Shown piece after piece: positions 15,731 to 25,210 of a stretch of DNA of 64,000 bases. The first letter of the stretch is position 1. Each line of letters starts with the position of its first letter. The stretch spans positions 479,823-543,822 of the forward strand of contig NZ_CH724168.1 in the NCBI RefSeq assembly GCF_000153285.1. Direction: 5' to 3'. A program made the translations under genes and the position numbers. Below the pieces are notes generated by a model, which had not been told where the DNA came from, did not search any database, and saw only the letters and a list, made by a program, of their open reading frames with translations. Source of the DNA: Synechococcus sp. WH 7805. Its GTDB lineage: Bacteria; Cyanobacteriota; Cyanobacteriia; PCC-6307; Cyanobiaceae.

Positions 15731-17347
15731 GTGAACGTTCAGGCCAGGGAGATTCTCCTTTTCGCTCCCGACCTACTCGGTGAAAGCCTCGTAGCTGAAC
15801 TCTCCACCGCTGAGCATCCCCTCAGCATTCGGCGCAGCAGTGATGCATTGGAGGGTCACCCCGACCTGGTGATCTGGTCGCTCCCCGGCCGCAGCCAGCC
15901 ACTCCTTCTCGATCGTGAGATTCTCCAGCTCCAGCAACGCTGGACTCCGGCTCCGATCCTGCTTCTTCTTCCCTCGGATTTCAGCCGTGATCCAAGGGAG
16001 CTTTTGGCTTTGAACTGTGAGGGGATTCTTCAGGATCCCGATCTTGAGGGTCTGCGTTCCGCCATCCATCGCCTGTTGCAGGGGGGCCGGGTGCTCAACA
16101 TCGAATCCCGCGCATCGGCTGCTGAGCATCCAGGCCAGCCTGTCGGCGCTGCCAGTTGGCTGCTGCTGAGCGGTCTGCAGCAGATCAGTGCCGATCTGCA
16201 GGTCATCGAGGCACTCTTGAATCCTCCACCCGACCAGTCGCTACTGCGCTTGCTGCTGGAAGGACGCCGGCGGGAGCTGTTGAGTGCGCGCAATCTGCTG
16301 CTGTGGCTCTGGGGGCCTCTCCAGATGGGTCTTGACGATGCCGTTGCCCTCTCGCAGCCGACGGAAAGCATCAGTCTCAGCCTCAGGGATCGCAACACGG
16401 AGGCGGTATGGGAGGCCATCCAGGACCGGCTTCAAACCGCCGTAAGCGGAGGCCTGGGTAATGGCACCGGACAGTTGCTCGCGATCGAGGGATTGCTTCC
16501 GGAGCGTCGCCGCGATCTGCTCCTGGCCCTGCTCAAACAACTGCATGCCGTGCTGCTGCGCCTACGGCAGGAAGCCCCCGCAGCTCCATTGAGCCAACAG
16601 GACCTGAGAACGCGATGGAATGCCCTGCAGCCGGAGGTCCGCCAACAAGCGCTACGCAGTGTGGCGGGCAGCTACGTGCGCGTGCCTTTCGGCGAATCCA
16701 TGCAACCGGTTGCAGAGGAGCTACTGAAACGGACCGATCTGTTGCGAGGCGATGAGGAACTTCCCGACCCCATGACCATGCTTGCGGCGTTGGTGCAGGA
16801 CCAACCCGTTCTTGTGGACGGACAACTGCTTCCCTCCGACGATCCCAGGGCCTTACTCCAGCTCGAGACACTCATCAGCAACTGGCTGGTTCGCACAGCG
16901 GAGTTGATCGGAGGCGAGTTGCTAGGCGTCTGCGGCGAGTGGCCTGAACTGCGTCGTTATCTGCTGGATCACGCGCTGATTTCCACCCGTGAACTCGAGC
17001 GGCTGCGCAACCAGCTCAACAGTCAGTCCCGTTGGCAGGAATGGATTGAACGTCCGATCCGCCTGTACGAGAGTCGCAGACTGCTGTACAGACTGCACTC
17101 AGGCCAGATCGAGCCCCTGTTGCTGACGGAACCGAGGGATGAGGAACTGAAACAGCTGCAGTGGTGGCAACAGCAGGTCGCCCTTCTGGTTGAAGCCCGC
17201 GATGCCATCGCTCCCCAAGTGCAGAGTCTGGTGAAGCGATTCGGTGATTTGATGGTGGTGGTTCTCACTCAGGTTGTCGGTCGCGCGATCGGTCTCATCG
17301 GCCGGGGCATTGCCCAGGGAATGGGGCGCAGCCTCGGGAGAAGCTGA
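15731..17347 (+). CDS. DUF3685 / Ycf55-like protein with receiver-like N terminus
   Basis: A 538-residue protein typical of cyanobacteria. The first 120 residues or so look like a degenerate response-regulator receiver (ILLFAPDLLG, DLVIWSLPG, ILLLLPSDFSRDP, LNCEGILQDP) that keeps the fold pattern but lacks an obvious phospho-acceptor set. The remainder matches the DUF3685 (plastid Ycf55-like) region, mostly helical, with many Arg/Leu repeats and a hydrophobic, Gly-rich C-terminal segment (VVGRAIGLIGRGIAQGMG) that may touch the membrane. Role unknown. The start is a GTG at 15731. Confidence 0.82.
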   Translation: MNVQAREILLFAPDLLGESLVAELSTAEHPLSIRRSSDALEGHPDLVIWSLPGRSQPLLLDREILQLQQRWTPAPILLLLPSDFSRDPRELLALNCEGILQDPDLEGLRSAIHRLLQGGRVLNIESRASAAEHPGQPVGAASWLLLSGLQQISADLQVIEALLNPPPDQSLLRLLLEGRRRELLSARNLLLWLWGPLQMGLDDAVALSQPTESISLSLRDRNTEAVWEAIQDRLQTAVSGGLGNGTGQLLAIEGLLPERRRDLLLALLKQLHAVLLRLRQEAPAAPLSQQDLRTRWNALQPEVRQQALRSVAGSYVRVPFGESMQPVAEELLKRTDLLRGDEELPDPMTMLAALVQDQPVLVDGQLLPSDDPRALLQLETLISNWLVRTAELIGGELLGVCGEWPELRRYLLDHALISTRELERLRNQLNSQSRWQEWIERPIRLYESRRLLYRLHSGQIEPLLLTEPRDEELKQLQWWQQQVALLVEARDAIAPQVQSLVKRFGDLMVVVLTQVVGRAIGLIGRGIAQGMGRSLGRS

Positions 17348-17407
17348 GCGCAGAGCTGACAGGGTGCAGAGAGAAGGATCAGAATGCGTTGTCTTTTCTG
17401 CTGAACC

Positions 17408-17944
17408 ATGGCTGGGTTCCTGTTTCGCTCCCTTTCGATGGTTCTTGCTTTGGTTCTGATGGCACTCCCTGGACAAGCTGCCAGGGAGACCGACAGCTAC
17501 GACGGAAACATCTTCGCTCTGTACGCAGGCAACGGATCGTTGGTTCCACCCGCCACAACCCTGGCCGAATCGCAGGCCGCAGGCCGCACCAGCGTCTTGG
17601 TCTATTACCTCGACGACAGCAGCACCAGCAAGGTGTTTTCCTCATCGGTATCGGAACTGCAGCGCGTCTGGGGCAACAGCGTGGACCTGCTGCCCCTCAC
17701 CACCGATGCCCTGCAGGATCGCGGTGACCAGGGTCAGAGCGACCCTGCCCATTACTGGAAAGGAGTTGTTCCTCAGGTGGTGGTGCTCGACGGCAATGGT
17801 GCAGTGATTCTTGATTCAGAGGGACAGGTGCCTCTCGAAGAGATCAATGCGGCGATCAGTGCTGCGACCGGAATCCCCGCCCCCACAGGCGGAAGTACGA
17901 GTCTGAGTTTCAACGAGCTCAACACCGAGGTGATCACCCGCTGA
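17408..17944 (+). CDS. Thioredoxin-fold thylakoid protein, probable photosystem I accumulation factor (Tpa1-like)
   Basis: A 178-residue protein with a signal peptide or N-terminal anchor (residues 6-24, ending GQAAR). The rest reads like a thioredoxin fold: strand SVLVYYLDDS, helix, strand SVDLLPLT, then VPQVVVLDGNGAVILDSEG with a conserved cis-Pro position. It has no Cys at all, so it cannot be a redox enzyme. This fits the cyanobacterial Tpa1-type family linked to photosystem I accumulation; the assignment is from memory of family features and only moderately sure. The neighbours do not add information. Confidence 0.68.
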   Translation: MAGFLFRSLSMVLALVLMALPGQAARETDSYDGNIFALYAGNGSLVPPATTLAESQAAGRTSVLVYYLDDSSTSKVFSSSVSELQRVWGNSVDLLPLTTDALQDRGDQGQSDPAHYWKGVVPQVVVLDGNGAVILDSEGQVPLEEINAAISAATGIPAPTGGSTSLSFNELNTEVITR

Positions 17945-18005
17945 GCCCCCGGCTCGGACGCCTTACGCTGCGCGCCATTGCTTCCGGTCCAGGACCGGCG
18001 ATTTC

Positions 18006-19172
18006 ATGGATGGTCTCCTGCTGATTCTCTTGCTGCTGGGGCTGGCAATCGCCTGGATCGAAGCACGTCATCGACTCCGACCCGCTTCCCCTCTGGTGCT
18101 GCGTCAGAGCGACTGGTCCATCAACCAGAGGGGAGCATCTCTTGTCATGGAGGGGTGGCTGGAGATCAGCAATCCCCACGCGCGCATGGAGGTGATGGTT
18201 CCGGAACTTGAGGTCCACCCCACCCTGATCGGCAGCGCCGATCTGCGCGACATCGTGACCTCCACCCGAATCACACCGCAGCACCCAGACGAGGACACAC
18301 GGGCCGATGGCTATTGGCCCGCATACATCGTGAAGGGTCACAAGAGCACCAAGGTCCACGTGGCAATCACGCTGACTGGTGACACACCTGCACCTGTCGG
18401 CGAGAGGGTGGACACGGTCTGGGTGGACGTGAAGTGGGTGAATTACGGACCCTTTGGTCGCTTAAGCCGTCGCCAGGGTGTGGTCGTGCCCCTGCGCCGA
18501 CCGGCGGTCATGGCAGCCGCTCAGGCTGCATTCCGATCGGGCGAAGGATGCTCGGTGCTGCCGTTGAAGACCCATCTGCTCGGACCTCTCGATGACTCCA
18601 TCGAGGTGTTGCGTCACTATGCCGGCGAGTTGCTTCAGAAGGGCGACATCCTCACGATCGGGGAGACACCAGTGGCGGTAATCCAGGGGCGTTATGCCCA
18701 TCCCTCCACGATCAGTCCGGGATGGCTGGCCCGGCTGCTCTGTCGCGTGTTTCACCCCACTAGCAGCCTGGCCACCGCCTGCGGTCTGCAGACCTTGATC
18801 GACCAGGTGGGACCCACCCGGGTGTTGCTGGCCTGGCTGGTCGGCTCTCTGCTCAAACCGTTGGGACAGCGTGGCTGGTTCTATCGACTGGCTGGCGAAC
18901 AGGCCCGCCTGATCGATGACATCACCGGAACGACGCCTCCTTACGACCAAACGATCGTGCTGGGGCCACAGGACCCTGAGCGCCTGTGTGATGAAGCGGC
19001 TGCAGCCCTCGGCGTTTCAGTGGCCATCGTTGATGTGAATGACCTCGGACGCGTCAAGGTGCTGGCGTCGAGCCGTGGATGTGACGAGGAACTGCTTCAC
19101 CGCGCTTTGAAACCGAATCCCGCAGGAAACGCCAACGAGCGCACGCCTCTGGTGTTGGTGCGCCCTGCATGA
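18006..19172 (+). CDS. CofE-like (F420-0:gamma-glutamyl ligase fold) membrane-anchored protein
   Basis: A 388-residue protein. It starts with a transmembrane helix (residues 3-19), then a beta-rich domain of about 150 residues, then a C-terminal part that resembles the CofE fold: KGDILTIGETPVAVIQGRY, a long helical stretch, LIDDITGT and VAIVDVNDLGRVKVLASS. In methanogens and actinobacteria CofE adds glutamates to coenzyme F420. Cyanobacteria have homologues of unknown role. No F420 biosynthesis gene is nearby, so the ligase reaction should not be assumed. It is followed by the GNAT-like gene. Confidence 0.65.
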   Translation: MDGLLLILLLLGLAIAWIEARHRLRPASPLVLRQSDWSINQRGASLVMEGWLEISNPHARMEVMVPELEVHPTLIGSADLRDIVTSTRITPQHPDEDTRADGYWPAYIVKGHKSTKVHVAITLTGDTPAPVGERVDTVWVDVKWVNYGPFGRLSRRQGVVVPLRRPAVMAAAQAAFRSGEGCSVLPLKTHLLGPLDDSIEVLRHYAGELLQKGDILTIGETPVAVIQGRYAHPSTISPGWLARLLCRVFHPTSSLATACGLQTLIDQVGPTRVLLAWLVGSLLKPLGQRGWFYRLAGEQARLIDDITGTTPPYDQTIVLGPQDPERLCDEAAAALGVSVAIVDVNDLGRVKVLASSRGCDEELLHRALKPNPAGNANERTPLVLVRPA

Positions 19173-19223
19173 ACACGAAGTGAGAACGGCGGCGATACAT
19201 TTGGTAGAAGCAGAAGGCCTGCG

Positions 19224-20288
19224 GTGGGACAGTCAGCGGGATTCCGGCTTCGGATCGAACCACTGAAGGCGAGTCACATCGCCAGGAACCCCCACAATGG
19301 AAAGTGCAACGAAGGGCTGCCGGACACCACTCTGCAAACTCTGCTGGTTCAGAACTGGGCCAGCGGATTGGGAGGTCTGATCCGCTCACCGCTGACGACC
19401 CGCACCACCCGGGTGCTCTCGCTGCTTGAAACAGCCTCCATCCATCAGGACCGACTGCTGGCGCTTGCCCTGCTTCGGCCTGGAAATCGCCGTTCTACCT
19501 GTTGGCATCTGGATCTTCTTCAGTTCCAAAGCCCTGAACGTTTCAGCCGCCCGCAGGCATTGCGACTCCTCATTCAGGAATCCATGAAGGATCCTGTGGC
19601 TCAATCGCCCAGCTGGCTGGTGCGGTGTGACCCACTGGATCGCATGACGCTGGATGTCTTGCGGGAGTCAGGTTTTCAGCCACTGCTTCAACGCCGCATC
19701 TGGACAGCCCCGCAAAAGCACCGATCGGCTCCGGAGGAACAAACCCTGGGCTTACCTGACGGTGTTCGGTGGAGTCCGATTTCGCGGAGCAATGTGAAGC
19801 CATTGTTGTCGCTTGAGCAGAGCAGCATCAGTCCCCAGCACCGCCATATCATTGACAGGCACTGGAGTGACCTGCTGGACCGCCGGCAAGGATCGTTGGT
19901 GCTGATGGCGGGAGTTGACAAGGAACCGGTGGCCATCGCCGGGCTCCTCAACCGACCTTGGGGGTTAGACGCGTGCCGTTTCGAATTCGTACGCGGTCCC
20001 GCATGGGATGCACGAATCAGCTCGGCTTTCAGTGACATCGTCCTCCGATGGGTGGTACGGGGCCGAACCCCAGAGCTTCTCGTGCATGAAGACGATCACA
20101 GGATGCAGAAGCAGCTGGAAAGCCTTGGCTGGACATCTGAGAAATCGGAGCTTCTCTTGGGGCGAAGCCTGTGGAGAAGGGTCAGTCAGAGAGAACCGGG
20201 AGGCCTCCGCTCTTTGGAGACCATGCTCGGCCATCTGCAGCCGCAGCATCCGCCGCTGCCTACCCCAACCCTGGCACCGAGGCGTTGA
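19224..20288 (+). CDS. Protein of unknown function, possible GNAT-like fold
   Basis: A 354-residue protein from a GTG start. It shows two similar alpha/beta halves, with segments such as LLALALLRPGNR and LVLMAGVDKEPVAIAGLLN that resemble the central strands of GNAT acetyltransferases, and ELLVHEDDHRMQKQLESLGW near the end, like the last GNAT helix and strand. The acetyl-CoA loop (Q/R-x2-G-x-G/A) was not found, so any catalytic role is open. Its stop overlaps the proposed TTG start of ruvX by 4 bp, so the two are probably coupled. Confidence 0.75.
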   Translation: MGQSAGFRLRIEPLKASHIARNPHNGKCNEGLPDTTLQTLLVQNWASGLGGLIRSPLTTRTTRVLSLLETASIHQDRLLALALLRPGNRRSTCWHLDLLQFQSPERFSRPQALRLLIQESMKDPVAQSPSWLVRCDPLDRMTLDVLRESGFQPLLQRRIWTAPQKHRSAPEEQTLGLPDGVRWSPISRSNVKPLLSLEQSSISPQHRHIIDRHWSDLLDRRQGSLVLMAGVDKEPVAIAGLLNRPWGLDACRFEFVRGPAWDARISSAFSDIVLRWVVRGRTPELLVHEDDHRMQKQLESLGWTSEKSELLLGRSLWRRVSQREPGGLRSLETMLGHLQPQHPPLPTPTLAPRR

Positions 20289-20767
20289 ATCCCCGGCCTG
20301 TTCCCCGCTCGATGCTCAGTCTCGACGTCGGCCGGCGCCGCATTGGACTCGCCGGTTGCGATGCCCTGGGCCTGACGGTGTCACCCCTTCCGGCTCTGCA
20401 CCGTGGCTCCCATGCGCAGAATCTCCATCACCTACGAACCCTTTGCCAACACCGGAATGTGAAAGGACTGGTGGTGGGGCTCCCCCTGAATGATCAGGGA
20501 CAGCCCACAGACCAGGCCCACCACTGCCGACGCTATGGACGAAGGATCGCCCGAGATCTCGGTCTTCCTCTCGCCTTTGTGAATGAACACAGCAGCAGCT
20601 GGGCAGCAGCTGAACGCCATGGATTGCAGGGAGATCGCAGCGGTCGGCTCGACAGTGCTGCCGCTGCATTGCTGCTGGAACAGTGGCTAGCGGAGGGCCC
20701 GGATGTGAAACCGGTCATAGCAGCGCCCGATGAACGTGGCGGGAATGAGGCTGATGAAGGATCCTGA
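20285..20767 (+). CDS. ruvX: RuvX/YqgF Holliday-junction resolvase-like nuclease
   Basis: A 160-residue RNase H-fold protein. The hallmark LSLDVGRRRIGLAGCD carries the first catalytic Asp, GLVVGLPLND is the second motif, VNEHSSSW supplies the Glu motif, and DSAAAALLLEQWL carries the final Asp. The family was proposed to resolve Holliday junctions and in E. coli also takes part in 16S rRNA 5' maturation. The start is taken as the TTG overlapping the upstream stop (TTGA at 20285-20288); the ATG at 20312 is the alternative and would still keep all motifs. Confidence 0.9.
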   Translation: MNPRPVPRSMLSLDVGRRRIGLAGCDALGLTVSPLPALHRGSHAQNLHHLRTLCQHRNVKGLVVGLPLNDQGQPTDQAHHCRRYGRRIARDLGLPLAFVNEHSSSWAAAERHGLQGDRSGRLDSAAAALLLEQWLAEGPDVKPVIAAPDERGGNEADEGS

Positions 20768-20787
20768 TCACATCCATCCACGACCCC

Positions 20788-21330
20788 ATGAGTTCAAGCG
20801 GCCCGTCTTCCAGCGGTGAAGTCCCCACCGTTCTCGTTAAGGACAGCGAGGGACGCGATCTGCTCTGTTTTCTAGAGCAGCTCATCCCACTGGATGGCCA
20901 GGACTTTGCCCTGCTCACACCAGTGGACACACCCGTGTGCCTATTCAAGCTCCGCGATGGCGAAGATCCCCAGCTGATCGACAGCATTGCCAGTAGTGAG
21001 CCGATCCTCTCGGTTGCTGATGTTGTGCTGCAGGAACACGACCTCACCTTGGTGCGCTCGGCCGTCACCCTCACTGTGAATGGTGAACTCGATGAACCCG
21101 ATCCAGAGGACAACGAAGACGAAGAAGGAGACGATGATTCCGAAACGTACGAACTCCTGGTGAGTTTCCTCGTTGAGGATCAGGAATACGGGCTCTACAT
21201 CCCTCTCGATCCATTTTTTGTCGTGGCGCGCATGGACGACGGTTGCGCCGTTCTCGTTGAAGGGGAGGACTTTGACAGGATCCAGCCCAGAATCGAAGCT
21301 GAGCTCGACGAGCGTGATCTACCCGAGTGA
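20788..21330 (+). CDS. DUF3727 protein (with DUF1292-like half)
   Basis: A 180-residue acidic protein. The N-terminal half (VLVKDSEGRDLLCFLEQLIPLDGQDFALLTP, read in two parts) resembles DUF1292; the C-terminal half (ETYELLVSFLVEDQEYGLYIPLDP) fits DUF3727, a family conserved in cyanobacteria and plastids. An acidic linker (about residues 105-118, EPDPEDNEDEEGDDD) separates them. Function unknown. The stop overlaps the ATG of the yqeG gene (ATGA), and it follows ruvX by 20 bp, so ruvX, this gene, yqeG and proB look like one operon. Confidence 0.85.
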   Translation: MSSSGPSSSGEVPTVLVKDSEGRDLLCFLEQLIPLDGQDFALLTPVDTPVCLFKLRDGEDPQLIDSIASSEPILSVADVVLQEHDLTLVRSAVTLTVNGELDEPDPEDNEDEEGDDDSETYELLVSFLVEDQEYGLYIPLDPFFVVARMDDGCAVLVEGEDFDRIQPRIEAELDERDLPE

Positions 21331-21839
21331 TGCAGCGTCACTGGTTACGGCCCGACTGGGACCCTGGTCTCACGTTGGCTCATCTGCCACTTGAACCCCT
21401 GCTGGGCCGAGGAATCAAGGTGCTGCTCCTTGATGTGGATCGCACGCTTCTGCCTGGGAAGGATGTCGTGCTTCCACCGGCGATGCGCCGCTGGCTGGTT
21501 GACGCCTCACGACAACTGCATCTGCACTTAGTCAGCAACAACCCCTCAAGACAGCGGATCAAAGCCGTTGCCGATCAAATCGGGGTTGACTTCACTTGCG
21601 GTGCGTCCAAACCCCGCAGGAGAGCCATCAGCCGGATCATCGACCAGTTGCCCACACCGCCCACGCAGATCGCCATGGTTGGCGATCGGGTCTTCACCGA
21701 CGTCCTGGCTGGCAACCGCCTGGGACTGTTCACGGTTCTGGTCAGGCCCCCGAATGCGGAAGGATTCCCCTGTCAGAACGATCGCGTGCAGCGCCTGGAA
21801 CGCCGCCTGGCACTCCTGCTCGGGAGTCCATGTCGATGA
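21327..21839 (+). CDS. YqeG-family HAD phosphatase
   Basis: A 170-residue HAD-superfamily IIIA phosphatase. The first motif is LLLDVDRTLLPG (D-x-D-x-T-L), the second is HLVSNN, and the third and fourth are GASKPRRRA and MVGDRVFTDVLAGNRLG. In plants and yeast related proteins dephosphorylate phosphatidylglycerol phosphate (PGP phosphatase of the Gep4/PTPMT-like group). That activity is possible here and would follow the PgsA step. The start is coupled to the DUF3727 gene, and the 3' end overlaps proB. Confidence 0.88.
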   Translation: MMQRHWLRPDWDPGLTLAHLPLEPLLGRGIKVLLLDVDRTLLPGKDVVLPPAMRRWLVDASRQLHLHLVSNNPSRQRIKAVADQIGVDFTCGASKPRRRAISRIIDQLPTPPTQIAMVGDRVFTDVLAGNRLGLFTVLVRPPNAEGFPCQNDRVQRLERRLALLLGSPCR

Positions 21840-22951
21840 AGCTCAGGGTTGTGAAGGTTGGGACCAGCCTTCTGAGGGAACGACCTGGTGCAACAACAGC
21901 TGATGCCATTGCGCTCTTGGCCAGCAGTTTGGCGGACAGCATGCAACACGGTGACAAGGTTGTTCTCGTGACCTCAGGAGCTGTCGGACTGGGGTGTCAA
22001 CGCCTCGGGATGTCAAATCGGCCGACAAGCGTCAGCGGCCTGCAAGCCGCTGCAGCCATCGGTCAGGGGCATCTGATGAGCCTTTATGAGGAAGCCTTGT
22101 CGCACCGATCCATTCCTGTGGCGCAGGTGCTTCTGACGCGCTCGGATCTGGCTGACCGCCGGAGCTACCACAACGCGTCAGCGACCCTGCACCAATTGCT
22201 GCAGTGGGGTGTTCTTCCAGTTGTCAATGAAAACGACACGGTGTCGTCTGCCGAATTGCGCTTCGGCGACAACGACACCCTCTCGGCACTGGTGGCATCA
22301 GCCGTGGGCGCCGATGAACTGATCCTGCTCACTGACGTGGACCGTCTCTACACCGCTGATCCACGCTCTGACAGGGAAGCAACACCAATCACTGATGTGC
22401 ATCATCCCTCTGAAATCGCCCAACTGGAAGAGGGCGCCGGTGACGGTGGCCGCTGGGGGACCGGTGGGATGACCACCAAACTGGCAGCCGCACGCATCGC
22501 AACAGCCAGCGGCATCACAGTCCATCTGGGAGACGGACGCGACCCCAAAGGACTGCGCCAGATCCTTCAGGGAGGGCGGGGCGGAACGGTCTTCCATCCC
22601 CACCCCGAACCCCTGGGCAACCGCAAAAGCTGGCTGGTCCACGCTCTCCAACCCACTGGGAGTCTGTCCATCGACAGCGGTGCCTGCAGGGCCGTGAAGC
22701 AACGAGGTGCATCCCTCCTTCTGGTGGGAATCACCGGTATTGAGGGTCAGTTCAGCGCCAATCAGGCCGTGCGCGTGCTGGACCCTGATGGGCTGGAGAT
22801 TGCCCGCGGCCTGACATCGATTGACAGTGAACAACTCTCGTCAAGCATGAATCAATCATCCAGACCAAGAACCATCGGAGGCTCCCCCGTTGTGATTCAC
22901 CGCGACGCCATGGTGCTGATCACACCTACGATCCGCCAGCCAGCCTCCTGA
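21830..22951 (+). CDS. proB: Glutamate 5-kinase
   Basis: The first enzyme of proline synthesis, 373 residues. The amino-acid-kinase domain (about 1-260) shows [42 protein letters not shown] and [17 protein letters not shown]-terminal PUA domain (about 280-360) follows, as in full-length bacterial ProB. ATG codons at 21830 and 21836 are in frame, and both fall inside the end of the yqeG gene; the first is used here, the second would be equally reasonable. Translational coupling with yqeG is likely. Confidence 0.96.
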   Translation: MSMKLRVVKVGTSLLRERPGATTADAIALLASSLADSMQHGDKVVLVTSGAVGLGCQRLGMSNRPTSVSGLQAAAAIGQGHLMSLYEEALSHRSIPVAQVLLTRSDLADRRSYHNASATLHQLLQWGVLPVVNENDTVSSAELRFGDNDTLSALVASAVGADELILLTDVDRLYTADPRSDREATPITDVHHPSEIAQLEEGAGDGGRWGTGGMTTKLAAARIATASGITVHLGDGRDPKGLRQILQGGRGGTVFHPHPEPLGNRKSWLVHALQPTGSLSIDSGACRAVKQRGASLLLVGITGIEGQFSANQAVRVLDPDGLEIARGLTSIDSEQLSSSMNQSSRPRTIGGSPVVIHRDAMVLITPTIRQPAS

Positions 22952-22955
22952 ACCC

Positions 22956-24032
22956 ATGCGATTCAGTCAATTGATCGCCGTGCTGAAGAACGGTGAAGCA
23001 GGCATTCTCTGCACCTCTGAAGGCCGGGATCCGGAGTTGCGCGGTGCCGCCTCACTGGAGCGTGCAGTGGCGGATCAACTCAGTTTTCTCGAGAAAGGAA
23101 ACGCGCTCGTTGGCAGCCTTGAACGCAGCGATGCTGGCGCGGTTCTGATTCCTGATCAACAGGAGCTCAGAGATCTAGCCGAGCAGCATCAGCTGGCCTG
23201 GGCCGTGTGCAGTGATCCCCGGCTGGCTTTTGCCGAAGCCCTCGAACAACTGCACCCCAAGCCATCTCCTCAGGCAGGGATCCACGCCAGTGCCGTCATC
23301 GCTGATCGCGTTCAAATTGGAGCCGGTGTCAGCATCGGCCCCCGGGTGTGCATCGGCGATGACACCAGAATCGGCCCACGGACCGTGATTCATCCGGGTG
23401 TGGTGATCTACGGGAATGTGGACATCGGTGAGGGCTGCGAGCTGCATGCCAACGCCGTTCTCCATCCCGGCAGCCGGATCGGTGATCGCTGTGTGGTGCA
23501 TTCCAATGCCGTGGTGGGATCTGAGGGCTTCGGCTTTGTGCCCACCGCCAAGGGATGGCGCAAGATGCCGCAGACCGGTCTTGTGGTGCTCGAGGACGGC
23601 GTTGAAGTGGGCTGCGGCAGCACCATCGATCGCCCCTCCGTTGGCGAAACCCGGATCGGCAGCGGCACAAAAATCGACAACCTGGTGCAGATCGGTCACG
23701 GTGTGGTGACAGGCCGCGGCTGCGCCCTGGCCTCTCAGGTGGGCATCGCCGGTGGCGCCCAACTGGGCAACGGGGTCATCCTTGCGGGCCAGGTGGGCGT
23801 TGCCAACAGAGCCGTGATTGGCGATCGAGCGATCGCAAGCTCCAAGAGCGGAATCCATGGGGAGGTTGCCGCAGGCGAGGTGGTGAGCGGCTACCCAGCC
23901 ATTCCGAATCGGCTCTGGCTGCGCTGCTCGGCGGCATTGTCCAAACTGCCTGAGATGGCGAAACAGTTGCGAGAACTGAAGAAGCAAATCTCTTCCGAAG
24001 AGACCAGGGGATCAAGCGAAGTCAATCAGTAA
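22956..24032 (+). CDS. lpxD: UDP-3-O-(3-hydroxyacyl)glucosamine N-acyltransferase
   Basis: LpxD, third step of lipid A synthesis, 358 residues. The N-terminal uridine-binding domain (1 to about 105) is followed by a left-handed beta-helix of hexapeptide repeats (about 108-310, such as [20 protein letters not shown]) and a C-terminal helix. The catalytic His is in the segment [10 protein letters not shown], the expected place. It starts 4 bp after proB. It indicates that this organism makes lipid A. LptC, for LPS export, is encoded in the same window at 57220. Confidence 0.95.
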   Translation: MRFSQLIAVLKNGEAGILCTSEGRDPELRGAASLERAVADQLSFLEKGNALVGSLERSDAGAVLIPDQQELRDLAEQHQLAWAVCSDPRLAFAEALEQLHPKPSPQAGIHASAVIADRVQIGAGVSIGPRVCIGDDTRIGPRTVIHPGVVIYGNVDIGEGCELHANAVLHPGSRIGDRCVVHSNAVVGSEGFGFVPTAKGWRKMPQTGLVVLEDGVEVGCGSTIDRPSVGETRIGSGTKIDNLVQIGHGVVTGRGCALASQVGIAGGAQLGNGVILAGQVGVANRAVIGDRAIASSKSGIHGEVAAGEVVSGYPAIPNRLWLRCSAALSKLPEMAKQLRELKKQISSEETRGSSEVNQ

Positions 24033-24061
24033 CCTCAGCACCATCGTTGTCGGTCGGCTCA

Positions 24062-25135
24062 ATGACTCACCATCGCGTCGTCCTGCTTCCGGGAGATGGC
24101 ATCGGCCCTGAAATCACAGCAGTGACGCGCCAGTTGCTCGATGTGGTGTCCGAGCGCCACGGCTTCCAGCTGGACTTTGATGAACAGTTGATCGGAGGGG
24201 CTGCGATCGATGCCACCGGAGAGCCTCTCCCCAGTACAACCCTGGAAGCCTGCCGGTCAGCGGATGCGGTGCTGATGGCTGCGATCGGCAGTCCACGGTT
24301 TGACAGCCTGCCCCGGGAAAAACGACCTGAAAGCGGCCTTCTGGCGTTGCGGTCGGGACTGAAGCTGTTTGCCAATCTCCGCCCGGTGAAGATCGTGCCG
24401 GCACTGATCGAAGCCAGCAGCCTGAAGCCTGACGTGATCGATGGTGTGGATCTGATGGTCGTGCGGGAGCTCACCGGAGGTATTTACTTCGGCCAACCCA
24501 AGGGAAGAGTCGAGGCCGATGGTGAAGAACGCGGCTTCAACACCATGACCTATTCGGCGTCAGAGGTGGATCGCATTGCCAAGGTGGCCTTCGAACTCGC
24601 CAGGGAGCGAGGGGGGCGGCTCTGCTCTGTGGACAAGGCCAATGTGTTGGATGTGAGCCAGCTGTGGCGCGATCGTGTTGACGCCATGGCCCCCTCCTAC
24701 GGGGATGTGGAGGTGAGTCATCTCTATGTCGACAACGCAGCCATGCAACTGGTGCGTGCACCTCGGCAGTTTGATGTGTTGCTCACCGGCAACCTGTTTG
24801 GCGACATCCTCAGTGATGAGGCCGCCATGCTCACTGGCTCCATCGGCATGCTCCCCTCCGCATCCCTGGGCAGCGATGGCCCAGGACTGTTTGAGCCGGT
24901 CCATGGATCCGCTCCGGATATCGCCGGAGAAGACAAGGCCAATCCAATGGCCATGGTGCTGTCTGCGGCGATGATGCTCAGAATTGGCCTCAAGCAGAAA
25001 GCCGCCGCTGACGCCCTTGAACAGGCCGTCGACCGCGTCCTTGCCGCTGGTTTCCGCACCGGTGATCTGATGGCCGAAGGATGTACACAGCTGGGATGTG
25101 AAGCCATGGGAGAGGAGCTTCGGAAGGTGCTTTAA
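24062..25135 (+). CDS. leuB: 3-isopropylmalate dehydrogenase
   Basis: LeuB, the NAD-dependent oxidative decarboxylase of leucine synthesis, 357 residues. The start is the ATG at 24062 ([17 protein letters not shown]); an in-frame GTG at 24047 is possible. Family marks are [21 protein letters not shown], the metal-binding [20 protein letters not shown] and [13 protein letters not shown]. Length is standard for the family. It follows lpxD by 29 bp on the same strand. Confidence 0.97.
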   Translation: MTHHRVVLLPGDGIGPEITAVTRQLLDVVSERHGFQLDFDEQLIGGAAIDATGEPLPSTTLEACRSADAVLMAAIGSPRFDSLPREKRPESGLLALRSGLKLFANLRPVKIVPALIEASSLKPDVIDGVDLMVVRELTGGIYFGQPKGRVEADGEERGFNTMTYSASEVDRIAKVAFELARERGGRLCSVDKANVLDVSQLWRDRVDAMAPSYGDVEVSHLYVDNAAMQLVRAPRQFDVLLTGNLFGDILSDEAAMLTGSIGMLPSASLGSDGPGLFEPVHGSAPDIAGEDKANPMAMVLSAAMMLRIGLKQKAAADALEQAVDRVLAAGFRTGDLMAEGCTQLGCEAMGEELRKVL

Positions 25136-25210
25136 ACAAGTCGTAAGAACGAAAATTCAGATTCGGCCTCGCGACCTGCCAAACTCGTCGGGCCAGATCT
25201 GCCTCCGTCG

